In this document: piece by piece, positions 43,060-51,388 of the stretch
Position numbering within the stretch: the stretch's first letter is position 1
Layout: each line of letters begins with the position of its first letter
Source: Arachnia rubra
Lineage (GTDB): Bacteria > Actinomycetota > Actinomycetes > Propionibacteriales > Propionibacteriaceae
DNA length: 64,000 nt
NCBI RefSeq assembly: GCF_019973735.1
Contig: NZ_AP024463.1
Span: forward strand, 2,914,001 to 2,978,000
Direction of reading: 5' to 3'
Made by a program: the position numbers and the translations under genes
Notes under the pieces: model-generated
What the model was told of the DNA's origin: nothing
Seen by the model: the letters and a program-made list of their open reading frames with translations, nothing else
The model's database searches: none

Positions 43060-43293
43060 ATGCGCACCACGGTCGATCTACCCCCTGCAGTCCGAGAAAG
43101 AGCACAGGAGATAGCTCAACTACAGGGCCGCTCACTATCAGCCGTCGTAGCAGAGCTGGCGACCCGGGGGCTTGCCCAGCTCGATGACCACCCAGCCATC
43201 ATCGAAACCGATCCCCGCACCGGCTTCCCCGTTCTACGCATTGGCAGATCCATCACAAACGAACAGGTTGCAGACCTCATCGAGGAGTCATGA
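43060..43293 (+). CDS. Ribbon-helix-helix antitoxin (VapB-like)
   Basis: The 77-residue protein begins MRTTVDLPPAVRERAQEIA, a CopG/Arc-like ribbon-helix-helix start, with LSAVVAELATRGL as the helix region. A C-terminal tail would bind the toxin. It overlaps the PIN toxin gene by 4 bases. It should repress its own promoter together with the toxin. Confidence 0.85.
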   Translation: MRTTVDLPPAVRERAQEIAQLQGRSLSAVVAELATRGLAQLDDHPAIIETDPRTGFPVLRIGRSITNEQVADLIEES

Positions 43294-43688
43294 TCCGCTA
43301 TCTCCTGGACGCCAACGTCTTGATAGCCCTCACCGCAGCCGAACACGAACACCATGAGGCCGCAGGTGAGTGGCTCGCAGAAACCACCCAGTTCGCGACC
43401 TGCCCCACCACAGAAAGTGCTCTACTGCGTTTCCTCCTTGGTTTGGGCGAACCAGCCACCATGGCTCTGGAACGCATCCGGCTCATCAGGGCACTCCCTG
43501 CTGCCGAGTTCTGGCCCAGCGACCTGTCATACGCCGATATCGACGCCACTGGCCTGATCGGTCACCGCCAAGCCACAGATCTCTATCTCGTCTCCCTGGC
43601 TGCCGCGCACGGCGGACTCCTCGCCACCTTCGACAAGGCCCTTCATGCCTCCCGACCAGACCTGACCTTTCTGATCCCTCGCCCATAG
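43290..43688 (+). CDS. vapC: PIN-domain ribonuclease toxin (VapC)
   Basis: The 132-residue protein has the acidic PIN residues: Asp in LLDANVLIAL (residue 7), Glu in TTESALLRFL (near 43), Asp in TDLYLVSLAAAHGG (near 96) and Asp in LLATFDKALH (near 114). It is an intact toxin that would cleave RNA when freed from the antitoxin encoded immediately upstream. Confidence 0.88.
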   Translation: MIRYLLDANVLIALTAAEHEHHEAAGEWLAETTQFATCPTTESALLRFLLGLGEPATMALERIRLIRALPAAEFWPSDLSYADIDATGLIGHRQATDLYLVSLAAAHGGLLATFDKALHASRPDLTFLIPRP

Positions 43689-43750
43689 GCTGGAGCGGCT
43701 GTCCGCCCCAGCGACTTGCGCCCGGTCGCCGGGACGCATAGGAATAGGGC

Positions 43751-44521
43751 ATGCTGAGCGTCCTGTCACCGGCCAAGTCGCTGGACTTCGAGTCCCCGCT
43801 GCCCACCGCCGAGCACACCACACCGCGGCTGCTGGAGCAGTCGATGGAGCTGATCGACGTCATGCGCACCATCTCGCCCGGGGACCTGGCCCGGCTCATG
43901 CGCATCTCGGAGGACCTGGCGCATTTGAACGTGACCCGCTACCGCGAGTTCAGCCCGGAGCACACGCCCGCGACGTCGCGTCCGGCGGCGCTGGCCTTCA
44001 GCGGCGACGTTTACCAGGGGCTGGCGGCGTCGACGTTCGGGAAACGCGATTTCACGGAGGCGCAGAAGACGGTGCTGATCCTGTCGGGACTGTATGGGCT
44101 GCTGCGTCCCCTGGACCTGATCCAGCCGTACCGTCTGGAGATGGGCACCCGCCTGGTTACCGGGCGCGGCCGCAGCCTCTACGACTGGTGGGGCACGCGG
44201 ATCACCGACCTGCTACGCGAGGACCTAGCAACCTCCCCCGGCCCGGAGGTGCTGGTCAACCTGGCCTCCCAGGAATACTTTTCCGTCATCGACATCGACC
44301 GTCTCGGCGTCCGCGTCATCACACCCCGGTTCGAGGACCGCAACAAGGACGGCGCCCCCCGCATCGTCAGCTTCCACGCCAAACGGGCCCGCGGCTCGAT
44401 GGCCGGATGGCTGGTCCGCAACCGGGTCCGCTCCGTCGCTACGCTCCGCGACTTCACCGAGAACGGGTACCACTACGACGAAGACCGCTCCACCCAGGAC
44501 GTCCCGGTCTTCGTGCGCTGA
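43751..44521 (+). CDS. yaaA: Peroxide stress protein YaaA
   Basis: The 256-residue protein begins MLSVLSPAKSLDF and carries FSGDVYQGL, LSGLYGLLRPLDLIQPYRLEMGT and VNLASQEYFSVI. These are signature blocks of the YaaA/DUF328 family, which lowers free iron and DNA damage under hydrogen peroxide. Length and composition are normal for a resident chromosomal gene. Confidence 0.93.
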   Translation: MLSVLSPAKSLDFESPLPTAEHTTPRLLEQSMELIDVMRTISPGDLARLMRISEDLAHLNVTRYREFSPEHTPATSRPAALAFSGDVYQGLAASTFGKRDFTEAQKTVLILSGLYGLLRPLDLIQPYRLEMGTRLVTGRGRSLYDWWGTRITDLLREDLATSPGPEVLVNLASQEYFSVIDIDRLGVRVITPRFEDRNKDGAPRIVSFHAKRARGSMAGWLVRNRVRSVATLRDFTENGYHYDEDRSTQDVPVFVR

Positions 44522-44909
44522 GAGCTGCCCCGCTGGATTGCTTTTATCCTGAGGGCATGGAAACCGCGCCAGATTCCGCCCCACGAGCACCAGACGTCAC
44601 GATGGGCGAGGCAATCTCGGCGCCGATTCCCGCTGAGTCGGCATCACAACATCAACGACACAACGTCTGGTGCTCCTGCCCTCGGCCAAAGGCCATGTGG
44701 TCACGAATGCGATGGTTGCCGAGGCGCTCGACGACGAGTGTGGACCTGCGCCCTGACAGCTCTGGGACCTGGTGATCCTCAAATCCGGTGGTGAGCGGCG
44801 TCGTTCCTGAAGTCCTGGGCCTCACGGGGTAGTGTCGGTGCGCAGCGCATGACGGCTTGCCACCCGGCCTTCCGGAACTAGTCCATCCCAACTTCAGTGA
44901 GGAGCAGCT
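44522..44909. other. Intergenic region with a 13-bp inverted repeat
   Basis: No gene is supported in these 388 bases. GAGCACCAGACGT (44585-44597) and its perfect complement (44663-44675) may be a long-spaced terminator or a scar. Just after it a short open stretch reads LLPSAKGHVVTNAMVAEALDD before a stop, possibly the end of a lost gene I cannot name. Confidence 0.5.
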
Positions 44910-45455
44910 ATGAAAACCCTCGTGCTCGTCTTCCATCCGAACATGGCGGCCTCACGGGTCAACCGTGCGCTGGCTGAGCGAGCCGAGAGTCTTGGCGATG
45001 ATGTCGTTGTGCGCCGGATGTACGATCTCTACCCCGGCTTCCGCATCGACATCGCCGCCGAGCAGCAGGCGATGGAAGCCGCAGATCGCATCGTCCTGCA
45101 GTTCCCCATGTACTGGTTCTCCAGCCCGCCCCTGCTCAAGAAGTGGGAAGACGACGTCCTGACCTACGGCTGGGCGTACGGCTCCACGGGCAACGCCCTG
45201 GCCGGCAAAGAACTCCTCGTCGCCTGCTCCCCCGGCTCCAGCAAATACGGACGCGAAAGCGACTACATCTACACGGTGCACGAGTTCCTGCGACCCTTCC
45301 AGGCCAGCGCAAACCTCTGCTCCCTCACCTACCTGAAACCCTTCCTCACTATCGGGGCGATGGCGATCTCGGACGAGGACCTGGCGAAGCGGGTCGAGGA
45401 CTACGAAACCACGCTCAAAGCCAACTCTCTCCCCACGCTGAGTGACTTCGACTGA
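44910..45455 (+). CDS. NAD(P)H-dependent flavodoxin-fold oxidoreductase (KefG/MdaB-like)
   Basis: The 181-residue protein begins MKTLVLVFHPNMAASRVNRAL and contains the flavin-loop motif QFPMYWFSSPPLLKKWEDDVL, typical of the NQO1/KefG-like quinone reductases. A GAGGAG site precedes the ATG. The last 25 codons and the following 45 bases are duplicated at 49481-49599, about 4 kb downstream. Confidence 0.88.
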   Translation: MKTLVLVFHPNMAASRVNRALAERAESLGDDVVVRRMYDLYPGFRIDIAAEQQAMEAADRIVLQFPMYWFSSPPLLKKWEDDVLTYGWAYGSTGNALAGKELLVACSPGSSKYGRESDYIYTVHEFLRPFQASANLCSLTYLKPFLTIGAMAISDEDLAKRVEDYETTLKANSLPTLSDFD

Positions 45456-45500
45456 CCTGCCAGGGTCAGGAGGACGGCGCTGGACTCACTCTGGTCTGCC
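45382..45500 (+). repeat. Direct repeat, left copy (oxidoreductase 3' end)
   Basis: About 119 bases, starting TGGCGAAGCGGGTCGAGGAC and covering the end of the flavodoxin-fold gene and its downstream flank, recur at 49481-49599. I count 6 mismatches by hand, about 95% identity. Together with the right copy it brackets the IS3/lantibiotic/ABC segment. Confidence 0.9.
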
Positions 45501-45764
45501 TTTTACCTTTTACTTGTCTCACCCCTGAGCCCTGGAGTGCTGTGGGTTTTGTGGACACTGCTGAAAAATGGGATTCTCAGGCTGCTTTCTGGTGTTGACA
45601 TCTATTCTTGGTGGACGTGGTTGGGGGTTTGGTACCCTAGCGTCGAGTGGAGTCGTTTTGTGATTGCAGCAGTTGCTCGATCCAGGCTGCAACATCCCCG
45701 GCTGCGTGTTTTCGTGTCGGGGTAGAATTTTCCGGTTCACTATCTCCTTCTTGCAGGAGGGAGA

Positions 45765-45834
45765 TTTATTCATGGGTAGCTGAGGGGTGGTGAACCCCCT
45801 CGTCAGAGCCTGGTTGCCCGTAGCTGTGAATAAA
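45765..45834 (-). repeat. TTATTCA element, copy 6, inserted inside IS3 OrfB
   Basis: The ends are TTTATTCA (45765-45772) and TGAATAAA (45827-45834). Its reverse complement contains GGCTCTGACGAGGGGGTTCACC, matching copy 1. It separates AAESFNTLK from KKEIVNRKIL, adjacent parts of one transposase, so it inserted into a pre-existing gene. CCTGAAG and CCTGCAAG on the two sides may be a decayed target duplication. Confidence 0.85.
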
Positions 45835-46654
45835 CTTCAGGGTGTTGAATGATTCTGCTGCGGCATTGTCGTAACACAACACCAGTTCCACCCGATCGAG
45901 GCGCGGATACCATATGTGTTCATGACGTCCGCGCAATTCAGCCGAGATGCAAGTGTGAACCACGCACCGGAATGAAAGACAGTCTCACCCACGATAGGGG
46001 GTTGATTCCTGACCGCCATGTGTAAAGCCTCGTCAACAAGCCGGGTGCGCATATTCCCGGCGATCGCATAACCGATGATCTTCATCTCGGGTAGCAATCC
46101 ATCACGGTCGCTAGATAAGCGAACCCTTCCCAGGTGGGGATGAAGACTGACCTCGCCCACCTCGTTTCTACCCCTGGTTTGTTGGCGGCGACAGTCCTGC
46201 TTGACCAGATCCGGGCGGTGGTGAAGGCCCCTGAGCTGGGATAGTTGGTGCAGGCCCGCTTTGCGGGACCGGGTAGGCCAACTAGGCCAGCCCGGTGCAT
46301 GAGCTGACGCACCAGATCGGAGCTTGCGTGGACCCCCCCGCTCAACCAGAGCAGCGTGGATACGTCGACACACCTGTAGGTTTGCTCAGACTCATGGAAG
46401 AAGACCTGTAATCACACTAGTGACTTCCCCCCTGGTGTTTCTGCGTCTCCGATACACCCTGGCTCCGCCACCTCGTGGTAGCCAGAACGAGACACTCTGA
46501 CCCAACGACACATCACATACACCAGATAGCCGCCTCCATCCGCGGAGAGATATAAACACATTCTTCGCTGCTACCCGGAGTCTCCTGCACGCATGAAGGC
46601 CGCCGCTTTATCTCTGAACTCGAACCCCCGTCTTCGCTTCACCCAGCCTCGGAA

Positions 46655-46738
46655 GCTTATTCAGCAATTCCGCTAAATCCCTGGCAACCCACAGTTGGCA
46701 AGGGGGAATGTCGCGGATGGAACGATTCCTGAATAACC
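46655..46738 (+). repeat. TTATTCA element, copy 7, inside the IS3 remnant
   Basis: The ends are GCTTATTCA (46655-46663) and TGAATAACC (46730-46738). The interior has GTTGGCAAGGGGGAATGTCG, related to the family core. It lies near the OrfA/OrfB junction of the IS3 remnant and is longer (84 bp) than the 70-73 bp copies. Confidence 0.7.
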
Positions 46739-47075
46739 CTCTCGGCCTGTAAGCGCTTGATTTTCCGCCATCTGATCCGAGGACGCTTCTACCGATGCTG
46801 TTTCCGCCATATTCTCACCCAACTGATCCACAGTTCGCCGACTCCAGATTGTAGGACTTCGCCACTTCCGCTATCGGCCGAGACCCCTCAAGAACCTCCG
46901 CGATGATTTGTTCTTTAAACTCTTTACTGAATTTCGAAGCCGGCATAGTACAGATTTTACCTCACATGTTCGAATAAACTCAGGTTTTTCACCACTGTCC
47001 ACGAAACGCCGGGCACTCCATTCATCTTTTTTCCTTTGCTTTGATTGGGTTTTTTTACATGTTGCGAGTCGGGGC

Positions 47076-47252
47076 TCACCTACACCACGACATGCACTCG
47101 CTGGTGATGCTGCACAGGTGGCCACGGTTGCCCCAGTAGTCGCTGAGGGAGAACGTGTTGGTGGTGCAGGCACCGAAAACGTCCGTATCGAACTCCTGCT
47201 CAGCGACCTCCTGCATCCAGGTGACGTCCTGGAATCCATTCTGATCCTGCAT
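47076..47252 (-). CDS. Two-peptide lantibiotic alpha precursor, lacticin 3147 A1-like, orphan
   Basis: The 58-residue precursor has a leader ending VTWMQEVAEQEFDTDVFGA and a core starting CTTNTFSLSDYWGNRGHLC and ending SITSECMSWCR. From memory lacticin 3147 LtnA1 reads CSTNTFSLSDYWGNNG in the same place with an almost identical leader end (DVFGA), so this is a very close relative. Modified, it would be a lipid-II-binding lanthionine peptide. A strong AAAGGAGGT site lies 5 bases before the ATG. No LanM synthetase or beta peptide remains. The IS3 end lies 55 bases downstream, directly behind a second ribosome site and ATG (start 47025), so the operon was cut there. Confidence 0.88.
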   Translation of the reverse strand: MQDQNGFQDVTWMQEVAEQEFDTDVFGACTTNTFSLSDYWGNRGHLCSITSECMSWCR

Positions 47253-47645
47253 TTTTCTTACCTCCTTTGGTAGGTTTGGAAAGGGTTTGTGACCTATAAG
47301 ACTCCGGACATCCTCCACGTCTTTGCGCGGTTCACTCGAGGCTAAAACCCTTTCTCTAGCCCCACCCTTTCGAGTTATTCGCCGCGTTTGCTGCGATGAG
47401 GAAACGGTATTTCACCACCAGGCACCCTGCAATACTAAGTCACCGTAAGTTGACCCCCATGCGTCAGAAAGCTGCATCTGCCCTTGCCAGGCCCTCCTCA
47501 GGATTCAGCAAATAGTCACTACAGCGCCTGCCTGCGCGAGCCTTTTGGCGCAATCCGCCGGGCAGTCAACTTTCGACAACCGCGCGAGAGAGTGGCTCTT
47601 CTCTGGTGCTACCATCAGCACGATCATCAACAGTTAGGATCGGCA
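47253..47645. other. Divergent intergenic region between lantibiotic and ABC transporter genes
   Basis: No gene is supported in these 393 bases. The region must hold the promoter of the precursor gene (minus) and that of the transporter (plus). The transporter frame stays open upstream to 47484, but an ATG at 47646 with AGGATCGG upstream is preferred. Confidence 0.5.
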
Positions 47646-48554
47646 ATGAATGAGGTCATCAATGCTGAACACGTGACGCGACGATACAGTCAGTTTGTGG
47701 CCGTGGATCGCGTGTCCTTTCACGTGCGCAAGGGGGAACTCGTGGCGCTCCTCGGTTCGAACGGGGCGGGGAAGACCTCCCTGATGGAAGTGCTTCAAGG
47801 CGCCACCCGCCCAGCCGAGGGGCGGGCTCAGGTCTTTGGCCTGGACCCGATCGCTGATCGGGCGCGCGTGCGTCAACGCACGGGCATCATGCTCCAGGAA
47901 GCGGGTTTCGCCCGTGACCTCACCGTGCGCGAGACCCTGCGCATGTGGGCAGGCACCCTCACCGACCCCCGTCCGGTGGATGAGTCGCTGGGCATGTGCG
48001 GGCTGAGTGAACGCGCGGACATCCGGGTGGGCAGCCTCTCCGGAGGCGAGCGTCGACGCCTCGATCTGGCGATGGCCACCCTTGGTCGGCCTGAGCTGCT
48101 CTTCATGGACGAGCCGACCACAGGGCTCGACCCGGCGGTACGACAAATGACTTGGGACCTCGTGCGCGCGATGCTCGACGAAGGGGCAACCGTGTTGCTC
48201 ACCACCCACTACATGGAGGAGGCGGAAGAGTTAGCCGATCGCCTCCTGATCATGGACGGCGGGAAGATCCTCACCACAGGCACGGTCGATGAGATCGTCG
48301 CCCAGCACCCGTGCGAGATCACTTTCCGCACCGCGGCCCTCCCGGAGCAGCGGTTGGCTGCCCTCCCCCAGCTCAGCGCCCCGGTTTCCCACTACCGAGG
48401 TACCACCAGGTTGTTGACCTCGGATCTGCACACGACCCTGCGGGAGCTGCTCTCCCTCGCCGACGAGCACCGCATCCACCTGGATGGCCTCAACGCGCGG
48501 GCCGCCTCGCTGGAGACCGCGTTCCTCGCACTGACCAATAGGAGCTCGAAATGA
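47646..48554 (+). CDS. ABC transporter ATP-binding protein, DrrA/CcmA type
   Basis: The 302-residue ATPase has Walker A GSNGAGKTS near residue 39, LSGGERRRLDLA near 133, Walker B LLFMDEPTTGLDP near 154 and LLTTHYMEEAEEL near 187, with a C-terminal extension of about 80 residues. It forms an operon with the permease (4-base overlap). It lies divergent from the lantibiotic precursor; a role in self-protection is possible but unproven, because such drug-type transporters are common. Confidence 0.9.
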   Translation: MNEVINAEHVTRRYSQFVAVDRVSFHVRKGELVALLGSNGAGKTSLMEVLQGATRPAEGRAQVFGLDPIADRARVRQRTGIMLQEAGFARDLTVRETLRMWAGTLTDPRPVDESLGMCGLSERADIRVGSLSGGERRRLDLAMATLGRPELLFMDEPTTGLDPAVRQMTWDLVRAMLDEGATVLLTTHYMEEAEELADRLLIMDGGKILTTGTVDEIVAQHPCEITFRTAALPEQRLAALPQLSAPVSHYRGTTRLLTSDLHTTLRELLSLADEHRIHLDGLNARAASLETAFLALTNRSSK

Positions 48555-49336
48555 TCACGAATTCGCTGCACCGCACCTGGGCGATCTCGCGCGCGGAGAT
48601 CAGCCTCTACGTCCGCAATCGGTCCATCGCCCTCACCGCCCTGCTGCTGACCCCAGTCCTGGTTCTGGCCAGCAGCCCAGTGATCCTGCGCGAGGACACC
48701 ATCGTCTCAGCACCCACCGTCGTCCTGCAACTGGTGATGAGTATGAGCCTGCTGATGGTCGTGTACTACAACCTGACCGTGATCTTTGTGGCGCGACGCG
48801 AAGACGGCGTGTTTCAGCGCATGGATACAGGCGAGGCGACGCGGCTGGAGACCGTGGTTGCCACCACCGTGCCTAGTGCGCTGGTACTGCTGCTTCAGGC
48901 GGGGATAGGGCTTGTCATTGTCGGCTTCGCCGCCCGCGCGTGGCCGATCACGAACCCGCTTCTGCTCCTGGTGGCCCTCCTGCTGGCGTTTGCGATGTTT
49001 GCGGCATTCGGCGCCTTCACTTCCTCCTTCTGCCGCACCGTAGAGTCGGCCCAATACGGCGCACTGCCCGGGTTCTTATTCCTCTACCTCATCTCCGGCG
49101 TCATCATCCCGCTCCAGGCTTTCCCCGAGCCGATCCCAAGCATCTCCGCTTGGAGCCCCATGGTGGCCGTCAACAACCTGATGGCGTTGAGCACCGGGTC
49201 TAATCCCGCTAACGGGGCCGAGATCTCCTTCGTCGACAGCTGGGCCCCGGCCACGCAGCCGTTGGCGGCGCTATCTCTGTGGCTGCTGATCTTCGCCTAC
49301 TCGGCACGCCGCTACATGCGCTTTAACCGCCGCTAA
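48551..49336 (+). CDS. ABC-2 type permease
   Basis: The 261-residue membrane protein has about six helices (near 25-45, 53-75, 100-125, 135-155, 165-190 and 230-250) and the ABC-2 loop GALPGFLFLYLISGVIIPLQAFPEPI. It partners the ATPase just upstream in a DrrAB-like exporter. Base composition is that of the host chromosome, unlike the AT-rich exporter at 37-39.7 kb. Confidence 0.88.
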   Translation: MITNSLHRTWAISRAEISLYVRNRSIALTALLLTPVLVLASSPVILREDTIVSAPTVVLQLVMSMSLLMVVYYNLTVIFVARREDGVFQRMDTGEATRLETVVATTVPSALVLLLQAGIGLVIVGFAARAWPITNPLLLLVALLLAFAMFAAFGAFTSSFCRTVESAQYGALPGFLFLYLISGVIIPLQAFPEPIPSISAWSPMVAVNNLMALSTGSNPANGAEISFVDSWAPATQPLAALSLWLLIFAYSARRYMRFNRR

Positions 49337-49458
49337 CCCGCGTCAGGATCGAGGGTCTGCGTGAGGTGAAGGGCGGGTTGCCGAGAGGATGCACATTCGG
49401 CGGCCCCTCGGGTGCGTTTCCAACGCAGGCCCCAGTCTGCACTGGTGGGTTGACTAGA

Positions 49459-49485
49459 GTGCCCGGCGTTTCGTGGACAGTGGCG
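49459..49485 (+). mobile_element. Isolated IS3 end (27 bp)
   Basis: These 27 bases (GAGTGCCCGGCGTTTCG..., ending GACAGTGG) are exactly the reverse complement of 46995-47021, the left end of the IS3 remnant. They abut the right copy of the oxidoreductase direct repeat. The two ends thus face each other across the lantibiotic/ABC segment. Confidence 0.85.
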
Positions 49486-49599
49486 AAGCGGGTCGAGGAC
49501 TACGAAACCACGCTCAAAGCCGACTCTCTCCCCACGCTGGGTGACTTCGACTGACCTGCCAGGGTCAGGAGAACGGCACTGGGCTCACTCTGGTTTGCC
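49481..49599 (+). repeat. Direct repeat, right copy (oxidoreductase 3' fragment)
   Basis: This copy carries the last 25 codons of the flavodoxin-fold gene (VAKRVEDYETTLKADSLPTL in frame) and flank, about 95% like 45382-45500. It has no start codon of its own and is a gene fragment. Confidence 0.9.
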
Positions 49600-49610
49600 T
49601 CTCGTATGTT

Positions 49611-50537
49611 TCACCCGAGCTCCTGCACTGCCTCTCCCGCAGTGACGGGGCGCATCAGCACCGCAAACTGATTAACCGTTTTCTGCTCCGCTTTCTCGGG
49701 AAACTGCCAGACCATCACCTCGCCATTCTCAAGGGTCAGGCGGATTCGCTCCCTCTCCTGGCCAGCATCGCCATGAGGAAAGCGACGAACCCCCGTCTTC
49801 TCAGAGATCTCGATGGATTCCTTCTTGGCCCCGCTCGTGAGGAACTCTTTCGGTTCTGCGGTGAGGATCCGTTGATCGGTCACAGCAACGAGGAGCCCAG
49901 GTGAGGCAAATCTGTCAGCAATCCCATCTTTTACGCTGACGACCTTTTCTTTTGCCCAGCGAACCCTGTCTTGCACCCGGCCCAGAGGCTTCTGTGCCCC
50001 ATCCTTCTGAGATGAGAGCGAACCCTGGACACGATCATCGGCCGGGACCTCCTCGACGATCGCCACACCACGAAGTTCCTCGTCCACGCCGAGATGCCAT
50101 CGAAGCATCTCCAGATACCGCTTGATGTCCTCACCCTCCGGGACGCACACCATCTCTGACGCGACCACTTTGGGCGGCACGGCATGCACGCTCTCCGCCA
50201 GCGGTTCAAGGACCTCCAGCAGCTGCGATGCCCGTTCCCTAGACTCTTTGACATCCTTGCTCTTTTTCGTCAATGATGGGACTTTCAAGCTATCTTTGGG
50301 CTTTGCTACCTTCCCCACTTCTCTCGTCAGATCCCCCATGAGGGAGCGGACATCGCGCGCAGATTCCTCCAATCGACGGAGCGCTTTCCTGCTGGTACTT
50401 TCGGCAAGTTTCAGTTCTCTCGGATCGGTTTCTCCTTTTTCTCTGGCGCGTGCGGCACACAGGGCATCGTAGATGGCGTGGGACTTGAGAATTCTCAAGA
50501 GCGCATGCGAGTCGAAAGCGATCACACCGGCATTCAT
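49611..50537 (-). CDS. Hypothetical protein with C-terminal bacterial-PH-like domain
   Basis: The 308-residue protein has an N-terminal helical part rich in charged residues and likely coiled coil (about 35-115). A middle segment contains VVASEMVCVPEGEDIKRYLEML. The C-terminal region GLLVAVTDQRILTAEPKEFL...RLTLENGEVMVWQFP (about 220-300) resembles short bacterial pleckstrin-like domains. No signal peptide or membrane helix is seen. The neighbouring hypothetical gene lies upstream on the same strand, with a TTATTCA element between them. Function unknown. Confidence 0.7.
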   Translation of the reverse strand: MNAGVIAFDSHALLRILKSHAIYDALCAARAREKGETDPRELKLAESTSRKALRRLEESARDVRSLMGDLTREVGKVAKPKDSLKVPSLTKKSKDVKESRERASQLLEVLEPLAESVHAVPPKVVASEMVCVPEGEDIKRYLEMLRWHLGVDEELRGVAIVEEVPADDRVQGSLSSQKDGAQKPLGRVQDRVRWAKEKVVSVKDGIADRFASPGLLVAVTDQRILTAEPKEFLTSGAKKESIEISEKTGVRRFPHGDAGQERERIRLTLENGEVMVWQFPEKAEQKTVNQFAVLMRPVTAGEAVQELG

Positions 50538-50606
50538 CCGGAGGTATTCGCGGCGAGCAGAATCCCCACGATCACTCAGCTGCTGCTGATGATCTGAAAC
50601 CTTGAA

Positions 50607-50677
50607 GCCTATTCATAGGGTGGCTGATAAACAGTAAACTCCTTGTCAGGGCAGGTTGACTGCGGCTATGAATAAGC
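50607..50677 (-). repeat. TTATTCA element, copy 8 (71 bp), supplies a stop codon
   Basis: The ends are GCCTATTCATAG (50607-50618) and CTATGAATAAGC (50666-50677), 11 of 12 complementary. Its reverse complement carries CTGACAAGGAGTTTAC, matching copy 1 over the whole length. Read on the minus strand its first bases give the last codons and TAG stop of the 50666-51388 gene. Confidence 0.88.
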
Positions 50678-51388
50678 CTCCTTGATTCTGTAGAGTTCCT
50701 CTTGTTCCCAGATCAACGTTTCAAGATTGTCGATTCGGTCCCAGAGCGTGTCAGGAACACTCTGACATTCACGGGCATAATCTAGCGCATCATTAACTTG
50801 TCTCAACACCGCCTCAAGCTTTGCCCACTCTTTCTGGCGGATTTCCCTCAGGACCTGGCAGATCAGGTCGTTATTGGTCTGTATCAGTCCCCGAACATCG
50901 CTGATCATTGTCTGGAGCGCCAGCATCGCCAGGGCAGGGCCGATGGCAGCCACCAGCCCGGCCGCAGTCGCGGCAACTGGGATGAATCGGGCCTGGGCCG
51001 CCAGCTTTCCGTTCATGAAGATGGCCCCCAGATTCGCGCCGTCCTTGACCGCGAGCTGGGCGCCGCTGCTGAGCAGAGCTTGCGTGGCCGCATCCACCCG
51101 GTAGATGCCCTGGAGCATTCCGGCGATGTTACCTCCCAGGGTCCCCACATTCCCCGCCGTTCCCAGCGCCTCGGCGAGCCATTCACGATCAGGCAGAAGG
51201 CTAAGATCGAATGGCGCAACCCCATCAGCAGCTTGGTCGAAGAGTGCAACATATCCGTCAGGTAATTCAACTATCACCGGTCCCTGTTCCAGAACTTCGC
51301 CAGGAAGCTTTTCACCTGTTCCTGCTGGCATCTGGGGCACACCGTCGTTGTCATTCTGCCCTGGCCCCTGTTGCGGCTCGTTCTTCAT
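50666..51388 (-). CDS. Hypothetical protein, possible membrane-inserting helix pair
   Basis: The 240-residue protein has a Gln/Pro/Gly-rich start. A Gly/Ala-rich middle reads IYRVDAATQALLSSGAQLAV, then FIPVAATAAGLVAAIGPALAMLAL (about 135-160, a probable membrane segment). A charged helical C-terminus follows (REIRQKEWAKLEAVLRQV, about 185-235). I do not recognise the family. Its last residues (EAYS) and stop lie within a TTATTCA element, so the natural C-terminus may have been changed by the insertion. Confidence 0.7.
   Translation of the reverse strand: MKNEPQQGPGQNDNDGVPQMPAGTGEKLPGEVLEQGPVIVELPDGYVALFDQAADGVAPFDLSLLPDREWLAEALGTAGNVGTLGGNIAGMLQGIYRVDAATQALLSSGAQLAVKDGANLGAIFMNGKLAAQARFIPVAATAAGLVAAIGPALAMLALQTMISDVRGLIQTNNDLICQVLREIRQKEWAKLEAVLRQVNDALDYARECQSVPDTLWDRIDNLETLIWEQEELYRIKEAYS

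Larger units (their letters stand above)
45535..47021 (-). mobile_element. Decayed IS3-family insertion sequence, interrupted twice
   Basis: The left end at 47021 and right end at 45535 carry imperfect terminal inverted repeats (core TGTCCACGAAACGCC against TGTCCACAAAACCCA, both followed outward by GCACTC). OrfA starts at 46946 (KFSKEFKEQIIAEVLEG, then IAEVAKSYNLES). OrfB pieces are spread over frames: CRWVRVSRSGYHE, FHESEQTYR, RRIHAALVERG, CYDNAAAESFNTLK, AAWIEQLL and GYQTPNHVHQE. Frameshifts, stops and two TTATTCA elements make it non-functional. Its insertion lies 55 bases after the lantibiotic precursor gene. Confidence 0.85.

Noticed and set aside
49366..49554. 62-codon plus-strand frame ending like the flavodoxin-fold oxidoreductase
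   Set aside because: It is the duplicated 3' fragment of that gene joined to unrelated upstream sequence, not a real gene.
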